DNA from: Xaviernesmea oryzae
GTDB taxonomy: Bacteria; Pseudomonadota; Alphaproteobacteria; Rhizobiales; Rhizobiaceae
Assembly: GCF_900109605.1 (NCBI RefSeq)
Contig: NZ_FOAM01000014.1
Location: forward strand, 1-64,000
Length of the DNA stretch: 64,000 bases
Reading direction: 5' to 3'
This document shows positions 17,186 through 25,665 of this stretch, piece after piece (positions within the stretch are counted from its first letter, which is position 1; each line of letters opens with the position of its first letter). The notes beneath the pieces were generated by a model. That model saw only the letters and a list, made by a program, of their open reading frames with translations, was not told the DNA's origin and made no database searches. Both the position numbers and the translations under genes were made by a program.

Positions 17186-18286
17186 CTACCAGACGAGGCC
17201 GCGCGCGGCGACGGGCTCGACGCGCGTTACCACACCATCGCGGTGGAAGACCATTTCGTCGAAGAGATTGGAAACGACGCAGGTGTGGTTGGGAATGATC
17301 AGGACCTTTTGCCCGATCTTTGGCCGCTCCGCCCCGCAGGCGGAGAGATCGATGACGCCATGCTCTTCCGAAAGCGCGGCGATGACGGCCTCCGGATAGC
17401 CGACCACCATGCCGTGGTCGGAAAAGCCGAGCAGGTCGGAGGTCAGCGCCTTTGAGCCGGCATCGATCACGGCGCGGTCGGAGGTGGGGCGGGAGACGAT
17501 CGTCGCCAGAATATGCATGGCGCAGTCGCCTTGGCCGCAATGGCCGGCGCGGATCATCGAGCGATCATTGTAGATGTAGGTGCCGGCACGGTGTTCGGTG
17601 ACCACAGGTGCCAGATGCGCTTCGAAGAGGGAGGGCGTGCCGCCGCTGCTGACTGCGGGGCATTCAAGGCCGGCTTCTTTGAGGCGGGCCAGCGCCTTGG
17701 TGAAGAAGGCCTGCACGGCCTCATGCGCGGCCGGGCGGGGATAGGTCATCAGTCCGGCAAAGCGCAGGCCCGGCTGGGCGGCGATCAGGCCGGCCAGTTC
17801 CGCGGCGGCGTCCGGCGTCTGCACGCCACAGCGACCGGCGCCGGTGTCGCATTCCACCATCACGCGCAGTGGGCGCTCGGCCGAGAAGCATGCCGCCAGT
17901 CCGCTGACGGTTTCAGCGCTGTCTGCGGTCACTTTCAGCTCGGCGATGCGCTGGTTCAAGGCCTGCAGCCGCTCGATCTTCTCGTGGCCGAGAATGTTGA
18001 AGGTGATCAGAATGTCCTCGAAGCCGGCATCGGCGAAGACTTCGGCCTCCGTGATCTTCTGGCAATTGATGCCCCTGGCGCCGGCCTCGACCTGGGCCTG
18101 AGCCAAAGCCGGGATCTTGTGCGTTTTGATATGAGGGCGGAAGGCAATGCCATGTTCGTCGAAATAGGCCTGCGCGCGCGCGATATTCGCGGCCAGACGC
18201 CCTTCATCGATGATCGGGCGTGGGGTGGAGAGATCAGCGATATGGTCGCCGGGGCGGGCGGATACGCGGAAGGGCGAATGGTCCAT
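17186..18286 (-). CDS. D-threonine aldolase / D-serine dehydratase-family PLP enzyme
   Basis: A 366-aa fold-type III PLP enzyme related to alanine racemase. The PLP-binding lysine is in the motif FRPHIKTHK (Lys54 or Lys57). ECDTGAGRCGVQ, SSGGTPSLFE and the C-terminal metal-binding pattern around PNHTCVVSNLFDE match D-threonine aldolase (DSD1-like) enzymes, which split or dehydrate D-beta-hydroxy amino acids. ATG at 18286 has GGAG upstream; the frame continues to 18343 without support. It stands alone, 120 nt past the end of the catalase-like gene on the same strand. The substrate (D-Thr, D-Ser or similar) is undetermined. Confidence 0.85.
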   Translation of the reverse strand: MDHSPFRVSARPGDHIADLSTPRPIIDEGRLAANIARAQAYFDEHGIAFRPHIKTHKIPALAQAQVEAGARGINCQKITEAEVFADAGFEDILITFNILGHEKIERLQALNQRIAELKVTADSAETVSGLAACFSAERPLRVMVECDTGAGRCGVQTPDAAAELAGLIAAQPGLRFAGLMTYPRPAAHEAVQAFFTKALARLKEAGLECPAVSSGGTPSLFEAHLAPVVTEHRAGTYIYNDRSMIRAGHCGQGDCAMHILATIVSRPTSDRAVIDAGSKALTSDLLGFSDHGMVVGYPEAVIAALSEEHGVIDLSACGAERPKIGQKVLIIPNHTCVVSNLFDEMVFHRDGVVTRVEPVAARGLVW

Positions 18287-18406
18287 GAGATGATCTCCGA
18301 AAGTCCTGCGAGCCTGTGTGCGGACAGGGTAGGCTGGGCACACAAAAAAGCCGGCACCGTGTTCAGGTGCCGGCCCCGAAGGCTTACGTCATGCGTGCCC
18401 TGCCTG

Positions 18407-19579
18407 TCAAAATGCAGTGCCGCCTGCGTCGCGTGGCGCCTGGGAGGGGGTCGTCACGCGTCGTGCCACGTCTGGATTCAGGCGTTCGCCCGTCTTGTCC
18501 AGCTCGTCGATGCCGGGCTCGTTGCGCTCCGAGCGGAAGCCGGCCGAGCGCTGATAGGCCAGCTTGCGCATGCGCATCATGCTGCCAAGCGGGCGGTGGG
18601 CGGCAAGCCCGTTGAAGGGCCGAAAGCTCATGCCATCGTCGATCTTCAGCGCCTTTTCCTCGCTCCAGGCCGTTTGCGGTTCGGCATGGATGCGTGCCAC
18701 GGGAATGAAGGGGCTTTCCTCTTCGCTCCATATAGCGGCGGCATCTTCGATCGGCATGCGTTCGGCATCGGTGCAGAGCTGGACTCTGAACTCCCATGTG
18801 CCGCCATTCATGCGGAAGAACTCCTCCACCGCATGGCGCAAGGCGTCCTTGTCCTCATCCAGTTCCAAATGCGCGCCGGTCAGAGCCGTGAGTTCAGGGG
18901 AAACGGGCACCACACTCAGCTTGGCAACATAGTCGCCATAACGCATCGGCAGCTGGCCGAAGAAGCTCTCGCCGAGAATATGGGTTTCCGGCTGGCCGCC
19001 CATGGACTTGAGGGCCGCACTTTCTCCACCAAGCTTTTCCACCAGCCCTTCCACACCGCGCAATACCTTGGAGAAAGCCTGCTTCAGCCCTTCGGCCTTG
19101 TCGGTGGTGGCCGCCAGCAGCTTGAGGTTTTTCAAAAAGGCCTTGGCGCTTGGCGCATTGAACTGCTTGCCATTGGCCATGACGAAGTCCTGCGAACGGC
19201 TGGCCTCCTCGGGGTTCAACCTCTCGCCTTCGACATCGAGGATCTTCAGGGCGAAGCCGCGCGGTGTCGAAACGCTGTCATGGAGAATGTCGCCTGGCGT
19301 GGTCGACAGGCGGATGACGGCGCGGTAACGCCCCGGCCTTGCAAAAAGGCCCTGTGCCAGCGGCGCTGCCAGGTCGGGATAGACCTCCAGTTCGGCTTCA
19401 AGCAGGCCATGGCTCTTGGCATGGACGGTGCGGATCGCGTGGCCGCTATCCCCGTAAGTCTTGTAGGCGATCGACATCATGGCTTCGGCAAGGGCGCGAG
19501 CCGTCTCCGGCTCGTCCTTTTCCACCTGTTCAAGATCGTCGCGATAGCGCTGCAGGCTATCGGGCAAGGAAGCGGTCAT
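18407..19579 (-). CDS. Catalase-family haem protein (minimal catalase / SrpA-like)
   Basis: A 390-aa member of the catalase superfamily, shorter than the classical about 480-aa enzymes. The distal histidine lies in RTVHAKSHGLLEAELEV. The segment STPRGFALKI, the FVMANGKQFNAP motif and the C-terminal haem-side region (RMRKLAYQRSAGFRSERNEP) match catalase-related proteins of Rhizobiales. Family members act as peroxidases or weak catalases. It lies 18 nt downstream of the molybdenum hydroxylase large subunit on the same strand, so it may detoxify peroxide formed by that enzyme. That link is inferred from position. Confidence 0.8.
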   Translation of the reverse strand: MTASLPDSLQRYRDDLEQVEKDEPETARALAEAMMSIAYKTYGDSGHAIRTVHAKSHGLLEAELEVYPDLAAPLAQGLFARPGRYRAVIRLSTTPGDILHDSVSTPRGFALKILDVEGERLNPEEASRSQDFVMANGKQFNAPSAKAFLKNLKLLAATTDKAEGLKQAFSKVLRGVEGLVEKLGGESAALKSMGGQPETHILGESFFGQLPMRYGDYVAKLSVVPVSPELTALTGAHLELDEDKDALRHAVEEFFRMNGGTWEFRVQLCTDAERMPIEDAAAIWSEEESPFIPVARIHAEPQTAWSEEKALKIDDGMSFRPFNGLAAHRPLGSMMRMRKLAYQRSAGFRSERNEPGIDELDKTGERLNPDVARRVTTPSQAPRDAGGTAF

Positions 19580-19597
19580 GAGGCGTCGTCTCCGGGT

Positions 19598-21862
19598 TCA
19601 GGCGGCTTTACCGACCGTTTCGCCAAGGATCTTGTCAATCGTTATCGGCAGATGGCGGATGCGCTTGCCGGTGGCGTGGAAGATGGCATTGGCAACCGCA
19701 GCCGCCACGCCGCAGACCCCGATCTCGCCCAGGCCCTTGACTCCGATCGGGCTCGCCTTGTCGTCAAATTCCTGGACGAAATGCACATCGATATCCTGGA
19801 TGTCGGCATGAGCAGGCACATGATATTCAGCGAGATTGTGGTTCATGATCCGGCCAGAGCGATGGTCGATCATGCTTTCCTCGTGCAGCGCCATGCCAAG
19901 GCCCATGACCACACCGCCGAGAATCTGGCTGCGTGCAGTCTTGGGATTGAGAATACGGCCCGCGGCGACAGCGCTGACGACGCGGGTAACCCGGGCAAGG
20001 CCCAGCTCCTCGTCCACGCGCACCTCCACGAAGACGGCGGAATGGGTGTAGCTCGCAAACGACTTCATCTGCTTTGCATCCGGCCCGGCCTTGCCTTCTT
20101 CCTCGATAGCGGTTTCGCCAGCGCGGGCCATCAGTTCAGAGATCGCAACGCCCGCCCTCGGATCTGTGTCCAGGCGCAGATGGCCATCGCGGATCACAAC
20201 TTCTTCAACGGTGGCGTCCTTCAACGGTGAAGCATCGTCCTTCTGGGCCATATCCAGCAGCCGCTGACGAATGGCGAGGCAGGCGGCGTCGACCGCGGAG
20301 CCGGAGGAGGCGGCCGTCCAGGAACCACCTTCGACACTGGTTTCCGGCAGGTCGCTCTGGCCGATCTGTACGCTGACGTCCTCGGCCGGCACATCAAGCG
20401 CTTCAGCCGCGATCTGGGCCAGGATCGTATAGGTGCCGGTGCCGATATCGCTGGCAGCGGCCTGGACGATGACCTGGCCATTGGCACTCATGCGCACGCG
20501 AGCCTTGGCCGATTGCAGCTGCGCTTCCCAGATGCCGGTTGCCATGCCCCAGCCGATCAGCTCATGGCCTTCATGCATGGAGCGCGGCTTGGCCTGGCGC
20601 CGTTCCCAGCCAAAGCGTGCGGCCCCTTCGCGGTAGCAGGCGCGCAAGGCCTTGCTGGTCAGCTGCTTGTTTTCATTCTGATCGAAATGCACGAAATTGC
20701 GCCGACGCAATTCCAGAGGGTCGATGCCGACTTCGTAGGACAGCTCATCCATAGCCGATTCCAGCGCGAACAGGCCAGAAGCCGCACCCGGCGCGCGCAT
20801 GTCGCCCGGCGTTGCTGCATCGAGCTTGGTTAGCGCATAGGTCAGTGCGACATTGTCGCAACGATAAGCAAGTCCCGACCAGTTGACCACGACCTCCTGA
20901 TAGTCCTCGTAGCGGGAGGTGACTTGGACCGTATCATGCAGAACGGCCGTCAGGCGCCCCTGTGCATCCGCACCGAGCGACACCGTTTGATACATGGCAG
21001 GCCGGTAGCTCAGATAGAACATATCGCTGCGCGCGATCTCGAATTTCACCGAGCGCTTGAGATCCAGGCTGGCCATGACCGCGAAAAACAGCTGGTGGCG
21101 CGGACGAAGGCCGGAACCGAAAGCGCCGCCGACATAGGCATTGATGACGTTGACCTTGTCCTGGCTCAGGCTGAACACGTTGCAGACGAATTTCTGGACG
21201 TTCTGCGAACCCTGCGTCTTGTCATGGATCGCCAGCACCCCGTCCGCGCCATAGAGAACCGTGGTCGCGAAGAGCTCCATCGGATTGTGATGCTCGTTCT
21301 CGATCAGATAGTCGCCCGAAATCCGGAAATGTGCCTCCTTGAAGGCCTCTTCCGGTTGACCGCGCGGATCGGGCGGCGGCGAGATGCCGCTGCGCTTCTT
21401 CGGCGGCACGTAGCGCTCGGCCAGCTTGGTGGTCAGGTCGGTTTCCGGCGTTTCCACCTCGTAGCGCACGGTGATCATGGCGGCGGCATCGCGGGCGTTC
21501 TCAAAACTGTCGGCGACGACAAAGGCCACCGGTTGTCCGTCAAAGAGCACGCGGTCGTTCTGGAGCGGACGATAGGTATGGCCGGGCGGTGCGGTTTCGT
21601 CCTGCCAGGACCGATCGAGCCAGGCGGCGTTTGGCCGGTTCTCATGGGTGTAGATCGCGGCGATGCCGGGAAAGGCCGCCTTGGCGGCGCGGCTGTCGAT
21701 TTCGAGAATTCGGCCGCGCGCAATGGTTGCCGAGACGGCTGCGCCGTGCAGCATATCGGGTTCGGAATGCTCAGCCGCATAAGCGGCACGACCGGTCACC
21801 TTCAAGGGCGCATCGATGCGCGGCATGGCGCGGCCCACTTGGCGGCGTTCATTGGTCAGCAT
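19598..21862 (-). CDS. Xanthine dehydrogenase-family molybdopterin-binding subunit (PaoC-like)
   Basis: A 754-aa large subunit that holds the molybdenum cofactor. Family signatures include RIDAPLKVTGRAAYAAEH near the N-terminus, the GGAFGSGLRPR segment, the substrate-site region RAPGAASGLFALESAMDE, and the C-terminal GVKGLGEIGVCGVAAAVANAI with the catalytic Glu. It resembles E. coli PaoC (YagR) aromatic aldehyde oxidoreductases more than purine dehydrogenases. AAAGGA lies upstream of ATG 21862. It is third in a three-gene set: 2Fe-2S, FAD, Mo. The real substrate is not known. Confidence 0.9.
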   Translation of the reverse strand: MLTNERRQVGRAMPRIDAPLKVTGRAAYAAEHSEPDMLHGAAVSATIARGRILEIDSRAAKAAFPGIAAIYTHENRPNAAWLDRSWQDETAPPGHTYRPLQNDRVLFDGQPVAFVVADSFENARDAAAMITVRYEVETPETDLTTKLAERYVPPKKRSGISPPPDPRGQPEEAFKEAHFRISGDYLIENEHHNPMELFATTVLYGADGVLAIHDKTQGSQNVQKFVCNVFSLSQDKVNVINAYVGGAFGSGLRPRHQLFFAVMASLDLKRSVKFEIARSDMFYLSYRPAMYQTVSLGADAQGRLTAVLHDTVQVTSRYEDYQEVVVNWSGLAYRCDNVALTYALTKLDAATPGDMRAPGAASGLFALESAMDELSYEVGIDPLELRRRNFVHFDQNENKQLTSKALRACYREGAARFGWERRQAKPRSMHEGHELIGWGMATGIWEAQLQSAKARVRMSANGQVIVQAAASDIGTGTYTILAQIAAEALDVPAEDVSVQIGQSDLPETSVEGGSWTAASSGSAVDAACLAIRQRLLDMAQKDDASPLKDATVEEVVIRDGHLRLDTDPRAGVAISELMARAGETAIEEEGKAGPDAKQMKSFASYTHSAVFVEVRVDEELGLARVTRVVSAVAAGRILNPKTARSQILGGVVMGLGMALHEESMIDHRSGRIMNHNLAEYHVPAHADIQDIDVHFVQEFDDKASPIGVKGLGEIGVCGVAAAVANAIFHATGKRIRHLPITIDKILGETVGKAA

Positions 21863-21882
21863 GGTCGCGTCCTTTCCGTGCT

Positions 21883-22896
21883 TCAGGCAATGGCTTTTTC
21901 ATGCTGGATCTGGGGCGTGCCGGCCGCCGCCTGGCGCAGCGCCCGACGGATGACCCGCTCGGCCAGCGTGATCTTGAAATCATTGCCGCCCTGGCCCTTG
22001 GCCCCGGCCAGAAGCCGGGCGGCAAAGGCGTCGGTCGCCTCCGCCGAGGGTTCGCGACCAACCAGCATCCCTTCCGCGTCGAGGTCACGCCACGGCTTGT
22101 GGGCAACGCCGCCCAGCGCCACGCGTGCCCGGCTGATCTTGCCATTCTCGATCTTCAGATCCACGGCGGCCGAGACGAGCGCGAAAGCGTAGGACAAACG
22201 GTCGCGCAGCTTCAGATAGGTGTGATGGCGCGCGGCGGCTTCGCCTTCCAGCCGGATCGCGGTGACGATCTCGCCATGACGCAGCGTGTTGTCGCGCTCG
22301 GGCGTATCGCCGGGCAGGCGGTGATAGTCGAGAAACGCGATGTCGCGCCGGCCCTCGGGCCCTTCCACCTCCACCACGGCATCGAGCGCGGCAAGGGCGA
22401 CACACATATCCGAGGGGTGTGTGGCGATGCACGCTTCGCTGGCGCCGAGAATGGCGTGGATGCGGGTGACGCCGCCGATCGCATCGCAGCCGCTGCCGGG
22501 CTGGCGTTTGTTGCAGCGAGTGGCCGGATCGTAGAAATAATAGCAGCGGGTGCGCTGGTTGATATTGCCGCCGGTCGTCGCGGCATTGCGCAGCTGCGGC
22601 GAAGCGCCGGCCAGAATGGCGCTGGCGAGCAGGGGGAAGCGCCTGACGACGCCGGGGTGATAAGCCAGATCGCTGTTGGTCACCAGCGCACCGATCCTAT
22701 AGCCCGTCTCGGTCTCCTCGATCCGCTTGAGGTCGAGGCCGTTGATGTCGACCAGCAGGCCGGGCGCTTCGACGTCGTATTTCATCAAATCGACTAGGTT
22801 CGTACCGCCCGCGATCATGCGGGCTTTCGGATCGCCGGCAAGAGCCGAGACCGCCTCGCGGATGGAGGCCGCCTTGAGATAATCGAAGCGCTTCAT
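21883..22896 (-). CDS. Xanthine dehydrogenase-family FAD subunit (PaoB-like)
   Basis: A 337-aa FAD-binding subunit. The FAD motif MIAGGTNLVDLMKYD lies at about residues 27-41, and TTGGNINQRTRC follows further on. Directly after it comes a Cys-rich insert (TRCYYFYDPATRCNKRQPG then SGCDAI) of the type that binds a [4Fe-4S] cluster in PaoB. The ATG at 22896 overlaps the stop of the 2Fe-2S subunit by 4 nt (ATGA), so translation is coupled. Electrons pass from the Mo site via the iron-sulfur clusters to this FAD. Confidence 0.9.
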   Translation of the reverse strand: MKRFDYLKAASIREAVSALAGDPKARMIAGGTNLVDLMKYDVEAPGLLVDINGLDLKRIEETETGYRIGALVTNSDLAYHPGVVRRFPLLASAILAGASPQLRNAATTGGNINQRTRCYYFYDPATRCNKRQPGSGCDAIGGVTRIHAILGASEACIATHPSDMCVALAALDAVVEVEGPEGRRDIAFLDYHRLPGDTPERDNTLRHGEIVTAIRLEGEAAARHHTYLKLRDRLSYAFALVSAAVDLKIENGKISRARVALGGVAHKPWRDLDAEGMLVGREPSAEATDAFAARLLAGAKGQGGNDFKITLAERVIRRALRQAAAGTPQIQHEKAIA

Positions 22897-23399
22897 TCTG
22901 CGGCCGCCTTCTGTTGCTGTTCCAGAATATCCTCCACCGCGTCGGCGATGTTGGTGTAAGCGCCGCAACGACAGAGGTTACCGCTCATCAGTTCGCGGAT
23001 CTCGGCGCGGCTGTGGGCATGGCCTTCGGAGACCAAGCCCACGGCGGAACAGATCTGTCCCGGCGTGCAATAGCCGCATTGCAGAGCGTCGTGCTCCATG
23101 AACGCGCGCTGCATTGGATGCAGGCGCTCCGGCGTCCCCAAGCCTTCGATGGTTGTGATCTCGGCGCCGTCGCGCATCACGGCCAGAGACAGGCAGGAAT
23201 TGATCCTGACGCCATCGACCAGCACCGTGCAGGCGCCGCACTGTCCGTGATCGCAACCCTTCTTGGTGCCGCAAAGCTTCAGGTCTTCGCGCAGCAGATC
23301 GAGCAGGCTCGTCCAGGGGGCGACGTCGAGATCGTGCCGCCTGCCATTGATGGTGAGCGTGATGGGGATGGTCCTAAGCGATGGCGGTGCGCTGGGCAT
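22893..23399 (-). CDS. 2Fe-2S subunit of molybdenum hydroxylase (PaoA-like)
   Basis: A 168-aa protein with two [2Fe-2S] sites. The plant-type ferredoxin motif is CGTKKGCDHGQCGAC with a later Cys (NSCLSLAV), and the helical domain motifs are CGYCTPGQ and NLCRCGAY. ATG at 23399 has AGGA upstream. The frame continues upstream, but no Tat signal is recognisable there, unlike periplasmic PaoA, so this enzyme may stay cytoplasmic. It leads the three-subunit operon. No MocA/XdhC-type maturation gene accompanies it here. Confidence 0.92.
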   Translation of the reverse strand: MPSAPPSLRTIPITLTINGRRHDLDVAPWTSLLDLLREDLKLCGTKKGCDHGQCGACTVLVDGVRINSCLSLAVMRDGAEITTIEGLGTPERLHPMQRAFMEHDALQCGYCTPGQICSAVGLVSEGHAHSRAEIRELMSGNLCRCGAYTNIADAVEDILEQQQKAAAE

Positions 23400-23643
23400 G
23401 GCAGGTCCTTTCGCTGGGCTTTGCCTGCGGCGGGAATTCCCCAGCTCCGCCTTTGTTCCGCTCAGCATGGGTTGTGTCGCCTTCGATGAGGACGATGAAG
23501 GCGCTCGCTGAGGTCGCAGCGCGCATCGCTTCCCAGCCGCGGCGGCCGGAACTTTGCCCCCTTCTCCCTGTTCGACCGGCAAGCACGGGCCATCATAAGG
23601 CGCGTGGTGGGTCGCAGGCAGGACGAGGCGAAGGAGATGAGCG

Positions 23644-24453
23644 ATGAGCGCGAATGATGAAAGCCGAAGCGAGGGAAAGGGGCTCGCGCTCGTCACAGGC
23701 GCCTCGACAGGCATCGGCTACGAGCTGGCCAAATGCGCCGCGGAGGCGGGATATGACCTGATCGTCGTGGCGGACGAACCGGCAATCCGTCAGGCAGCGG
23801 ACCGGCTGCGTGCCTATGGCCATACGGTCGAGCCGATCGAGACGGATCTCGCGACATCCGAAGGCGTCGAAGCGCTTCTGGCGGCAATCGCCGCGCATAA
23901 TCGCCCGGTCGATCTGCTGATGGCCAATGCCGGGCGCGGCCTCGGCCATGGCTTCGTGGATCAGGATCTCGGCGAGATCAGACGGGTCGTCGAAACCAAT
24001 GTCATGGGCATGCTGGCGCTGGTCCATCCGATTGCGGGGGCGATGCGCGCGCGCTCGAAAGGCCGCATCCTGTTTACCGGCTCGATCGCCGGCTTCATGC
24101 CCGGCAGCTTTCAGGCGGTTTATAACGCCTCGAAATCCTTCATCAACAGCTTCTCCTTCGCTCTGCGCGACGAGTTGAAGGATACAGGCGTGACGGTCAG
24201 CTGTCTGATGCCGGGCCCAACGGACACCGATTTCTTCGAGCGCGCCCATCTGGAAGATACGGCTGTCGGCCAAGGCAAGAAGGACGATCCCGCCATGGTC
24301 GCCCGCGTCGGCTTCGACGCGATGATGGCGGGCGAGGGCGATGTCGTCAGCGGTTGGAAGAACAAGCTGCAGACCGCGATCGCCAGTGTCACCCCGTCCG
24401 GTGTGCTGGCCAGCCAGCACCGGAAAATGGCCGAACCCGGCTCCGCCGGTTGA
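23644..24453 (+). CDS. Short-chain dehydrogenase/reductase
   Basis: A 269-aa classical-type SDR. The nucleotide motif TGASTGIGYELAK is at about residues 19-31, NAG at about 98, the catalytic Ser in FTGSIAG, and the YNASK catalytic Tyr/Lys at about 160. The C-terminus ends HRKMAEPGSAG with no membrane segment. AAGGAGA precedes ATG 23644. It diverges from the molybdenum hydroxylase operon with a 244-nt gap that presumably holds both promoters. The substrate is unknown. Confidence 0.88.
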   Translation: MSANDESRSEGKGLALVTGASTGIGYELAKCAAEAGYDLIVVADEPAIRQAADRLRAYGHTVEPIETDLATSEGVEALLAAIAAHNRPVDLLMANAGRGLGHGFVDQDLGEIRRVVETNVMGMLALVHPIAGAMRARSKGRILFTGSIAGFMPGSFQAVYNASKSFINSFSFALRDELKDTGVTVSCLMPGPTDTDFFERAHLEDTAVGQGKKDDPAMVARVGFDAMMAGEGDVVSGWKNKLQTAIASVTPSGVLASQHRKMAEPGSAG

Positions 24454-24583
24454 TCATGCATCAGTAAAGCCTTGTCCTTGCGTGCGCGACGACGTGATCA
24501 TTCTTTTCGGAACAAAGAATCCTGCGGGTCATTAGTCGAGCGTTCCATGTGTTTAACCAGAGATAACCAGGAGGAAACACATC

Positions 24584-25474
24584 ATGGCAAATGGGAACTA
24601 CACGCGTAACAATGATCGTTTCGGCGATATGGACCGCAATCGTTTTTCCAGCCAGTACGGCCGCGAGACGTTCGGCCGGGACGACGACCGCCGCCAGGGC
24701 GACTATTCGGCATGGAGTGGCTCCGACCGCGATAGCACGCAGGACCGCTACCAGGGCGGCGACCGTTCGACCTGGCGCAGCGACGATCATGGCTATGGCG
24801 ACGATGGCAGCTACGGCGGATATCGCCGCGACTTCAGCCGCGAGAACCGTGGCTCGGACGATGATCGCGGCTATGGTCGCCAGGGATCGCCGTCCCGCTC
24901 GTCTTTTGGCGCAAGCTATGGCAACAGCAACGATTATGGCTCCGATTACGGCCGCAGCTCGGGTCGTGATGACCGCTGGAGCGCCGGTGGCTACGGCGGC
25001 AACACAGGTGAGGACCGCTCGTCCTGGCGCAGCGATGAGCGTGGCCGCAGCGGCGAGAAGCGCGGTTTCATGGATCGCGCGACCGATGAGGTGGCGTCCT
25101 GGTTCGGCAATGAAGATGCCGAGCGCCGCCGGATGATGGACCAGCATCGCGGCAAGGGGCCAAAGGGCTATACCCGCTCCGACGATCGCATCCGCGACGA
25201 CCTGAACGACCGGCTTGCCGATGACGGCCGGCTGGATGCCTCCGACATCGAAGCGACCGTTGCCTCCGGTGAAGTCACACTGAGCGGCACGGTCACCTCG
25301 CGCCAGGACAAGCGTTATGCCGAGGATCTGGCGGAAGCCGTGTCTGGCGTGAAGCATGTCCAGAACAATCTGCGCGTCAAATCCTCGGTCGATCTCCTGT
25401 CCGACACGGATCGTGCAACGACCACCAATGTCAGCGGCAGCACCGCGAGCACGGCTGGTCGGCTGAACAGCTAA
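24584..25474 (+). CDS. BON-domain protein with Arg/Asp/Ser/Gly-rich N-terminus
   Basis: A 296-aa protein. Residues 1-185 are a low-complexity, probably disordered region rich in R, D, S, G and Y, with recurring SSWRSDDHGYGDD-like and GRDDR-like units (SWRSDERGRSG, STWRSDDHGYG). Residues about 200-265 form a BON domain (RIRDDLNDRLADDGRLDAS, then VASGEVTLSGTVTSRQDKR), a lipid- or ligand-binding fold found in envelope stress proteins such as OsmY. No signal peptide is visible. A strong GGAGG precedes the ATG and a strong terminator follows. Function unknown; an osmotic or general stress role is plausible. Confidence 0.82.
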   Translation: MANGNYTRNNDRFGDMDRNRFSSQYGRETFGRDDDRRQGDYSAWSGSDRDSTQDRYQGGDRSTWRSDDHGYGDDGSYGGYRRDFSRENRGSDDDRGYGRQGSPSRSSFGASYGNSNDYGSDYGRSSGRDDRWSAGGYGGNTGEDRSSWRSDERGRSGEKRGFMDRATDEVASWFGNEDAERRRMMDQHRGKGPKGYTRSDDRIRDDLNDRLADDGRLDASDIEATVASGEVTLSGTVTSRQDKRYAEDLAEAVSGVKHVQNNLRVKSSVDLLSDTDRATTTNVSGSTASTAGRLNS

Positions 25475-25509
25475 ACGCGTCAACCGCATAGGCTGATGAC
25501 GTCTCTGCA

Positions 25510-25537
25510 CCCTCGGGCCTCAAGGTCCGAGGGTTTT
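25510..25537 (+). terminator. Strong Rho-independent terminator after the BON-domain gene
   Basis: An 11-bp stem (25510-25520 with 25523-25533, one G-U pair) with a 2-nt loop, followed by TTTT at 25534-25537. It lies 35 nt past the stop codon. Confidence 0.85.
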
Positions 25538-25665
25538 CTGGTTTGTAACACAGAGGCATTTCAGTGAGCCTTAGCGTGGACGACGTGTGGACCTTTCGGC
25601 GCTCGCCTCACGGAAGGTGTGAGGCAAAGCCTTGATCCGGCGTCATAGCCTGCTTTTTTTGGTCC

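Noticed and set aside
17513-20230. A plus-strand open frame of about 905 codons.
   Set aside because: It runs antisense to the D-threonine aldolase-family, catalase-like and molybdenum-subunit genes, which have clear motifs. Its translation has no recognisable domain. It is a product of high-GC codon usage.
24500-24580. Possible EcfG-type stress promoter (GGAAC ... CGTT) upstream of the BON-domain gene.
   Set aside because: The spacing between the two elements is about 27 nt, too long for the known consensus.
24461-25510. A 349-codon minus-strand frame rich in Ala, Ile and Val that looks like a membrane protein.
   Set aside because: Antisense to the Arg/Asp/Gly-rich head of the BON-domain protein, whose ribosome-binding site and terminator are convincing. 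The hydrophobic look comes from complementing GAC/CGC/GGC codons.
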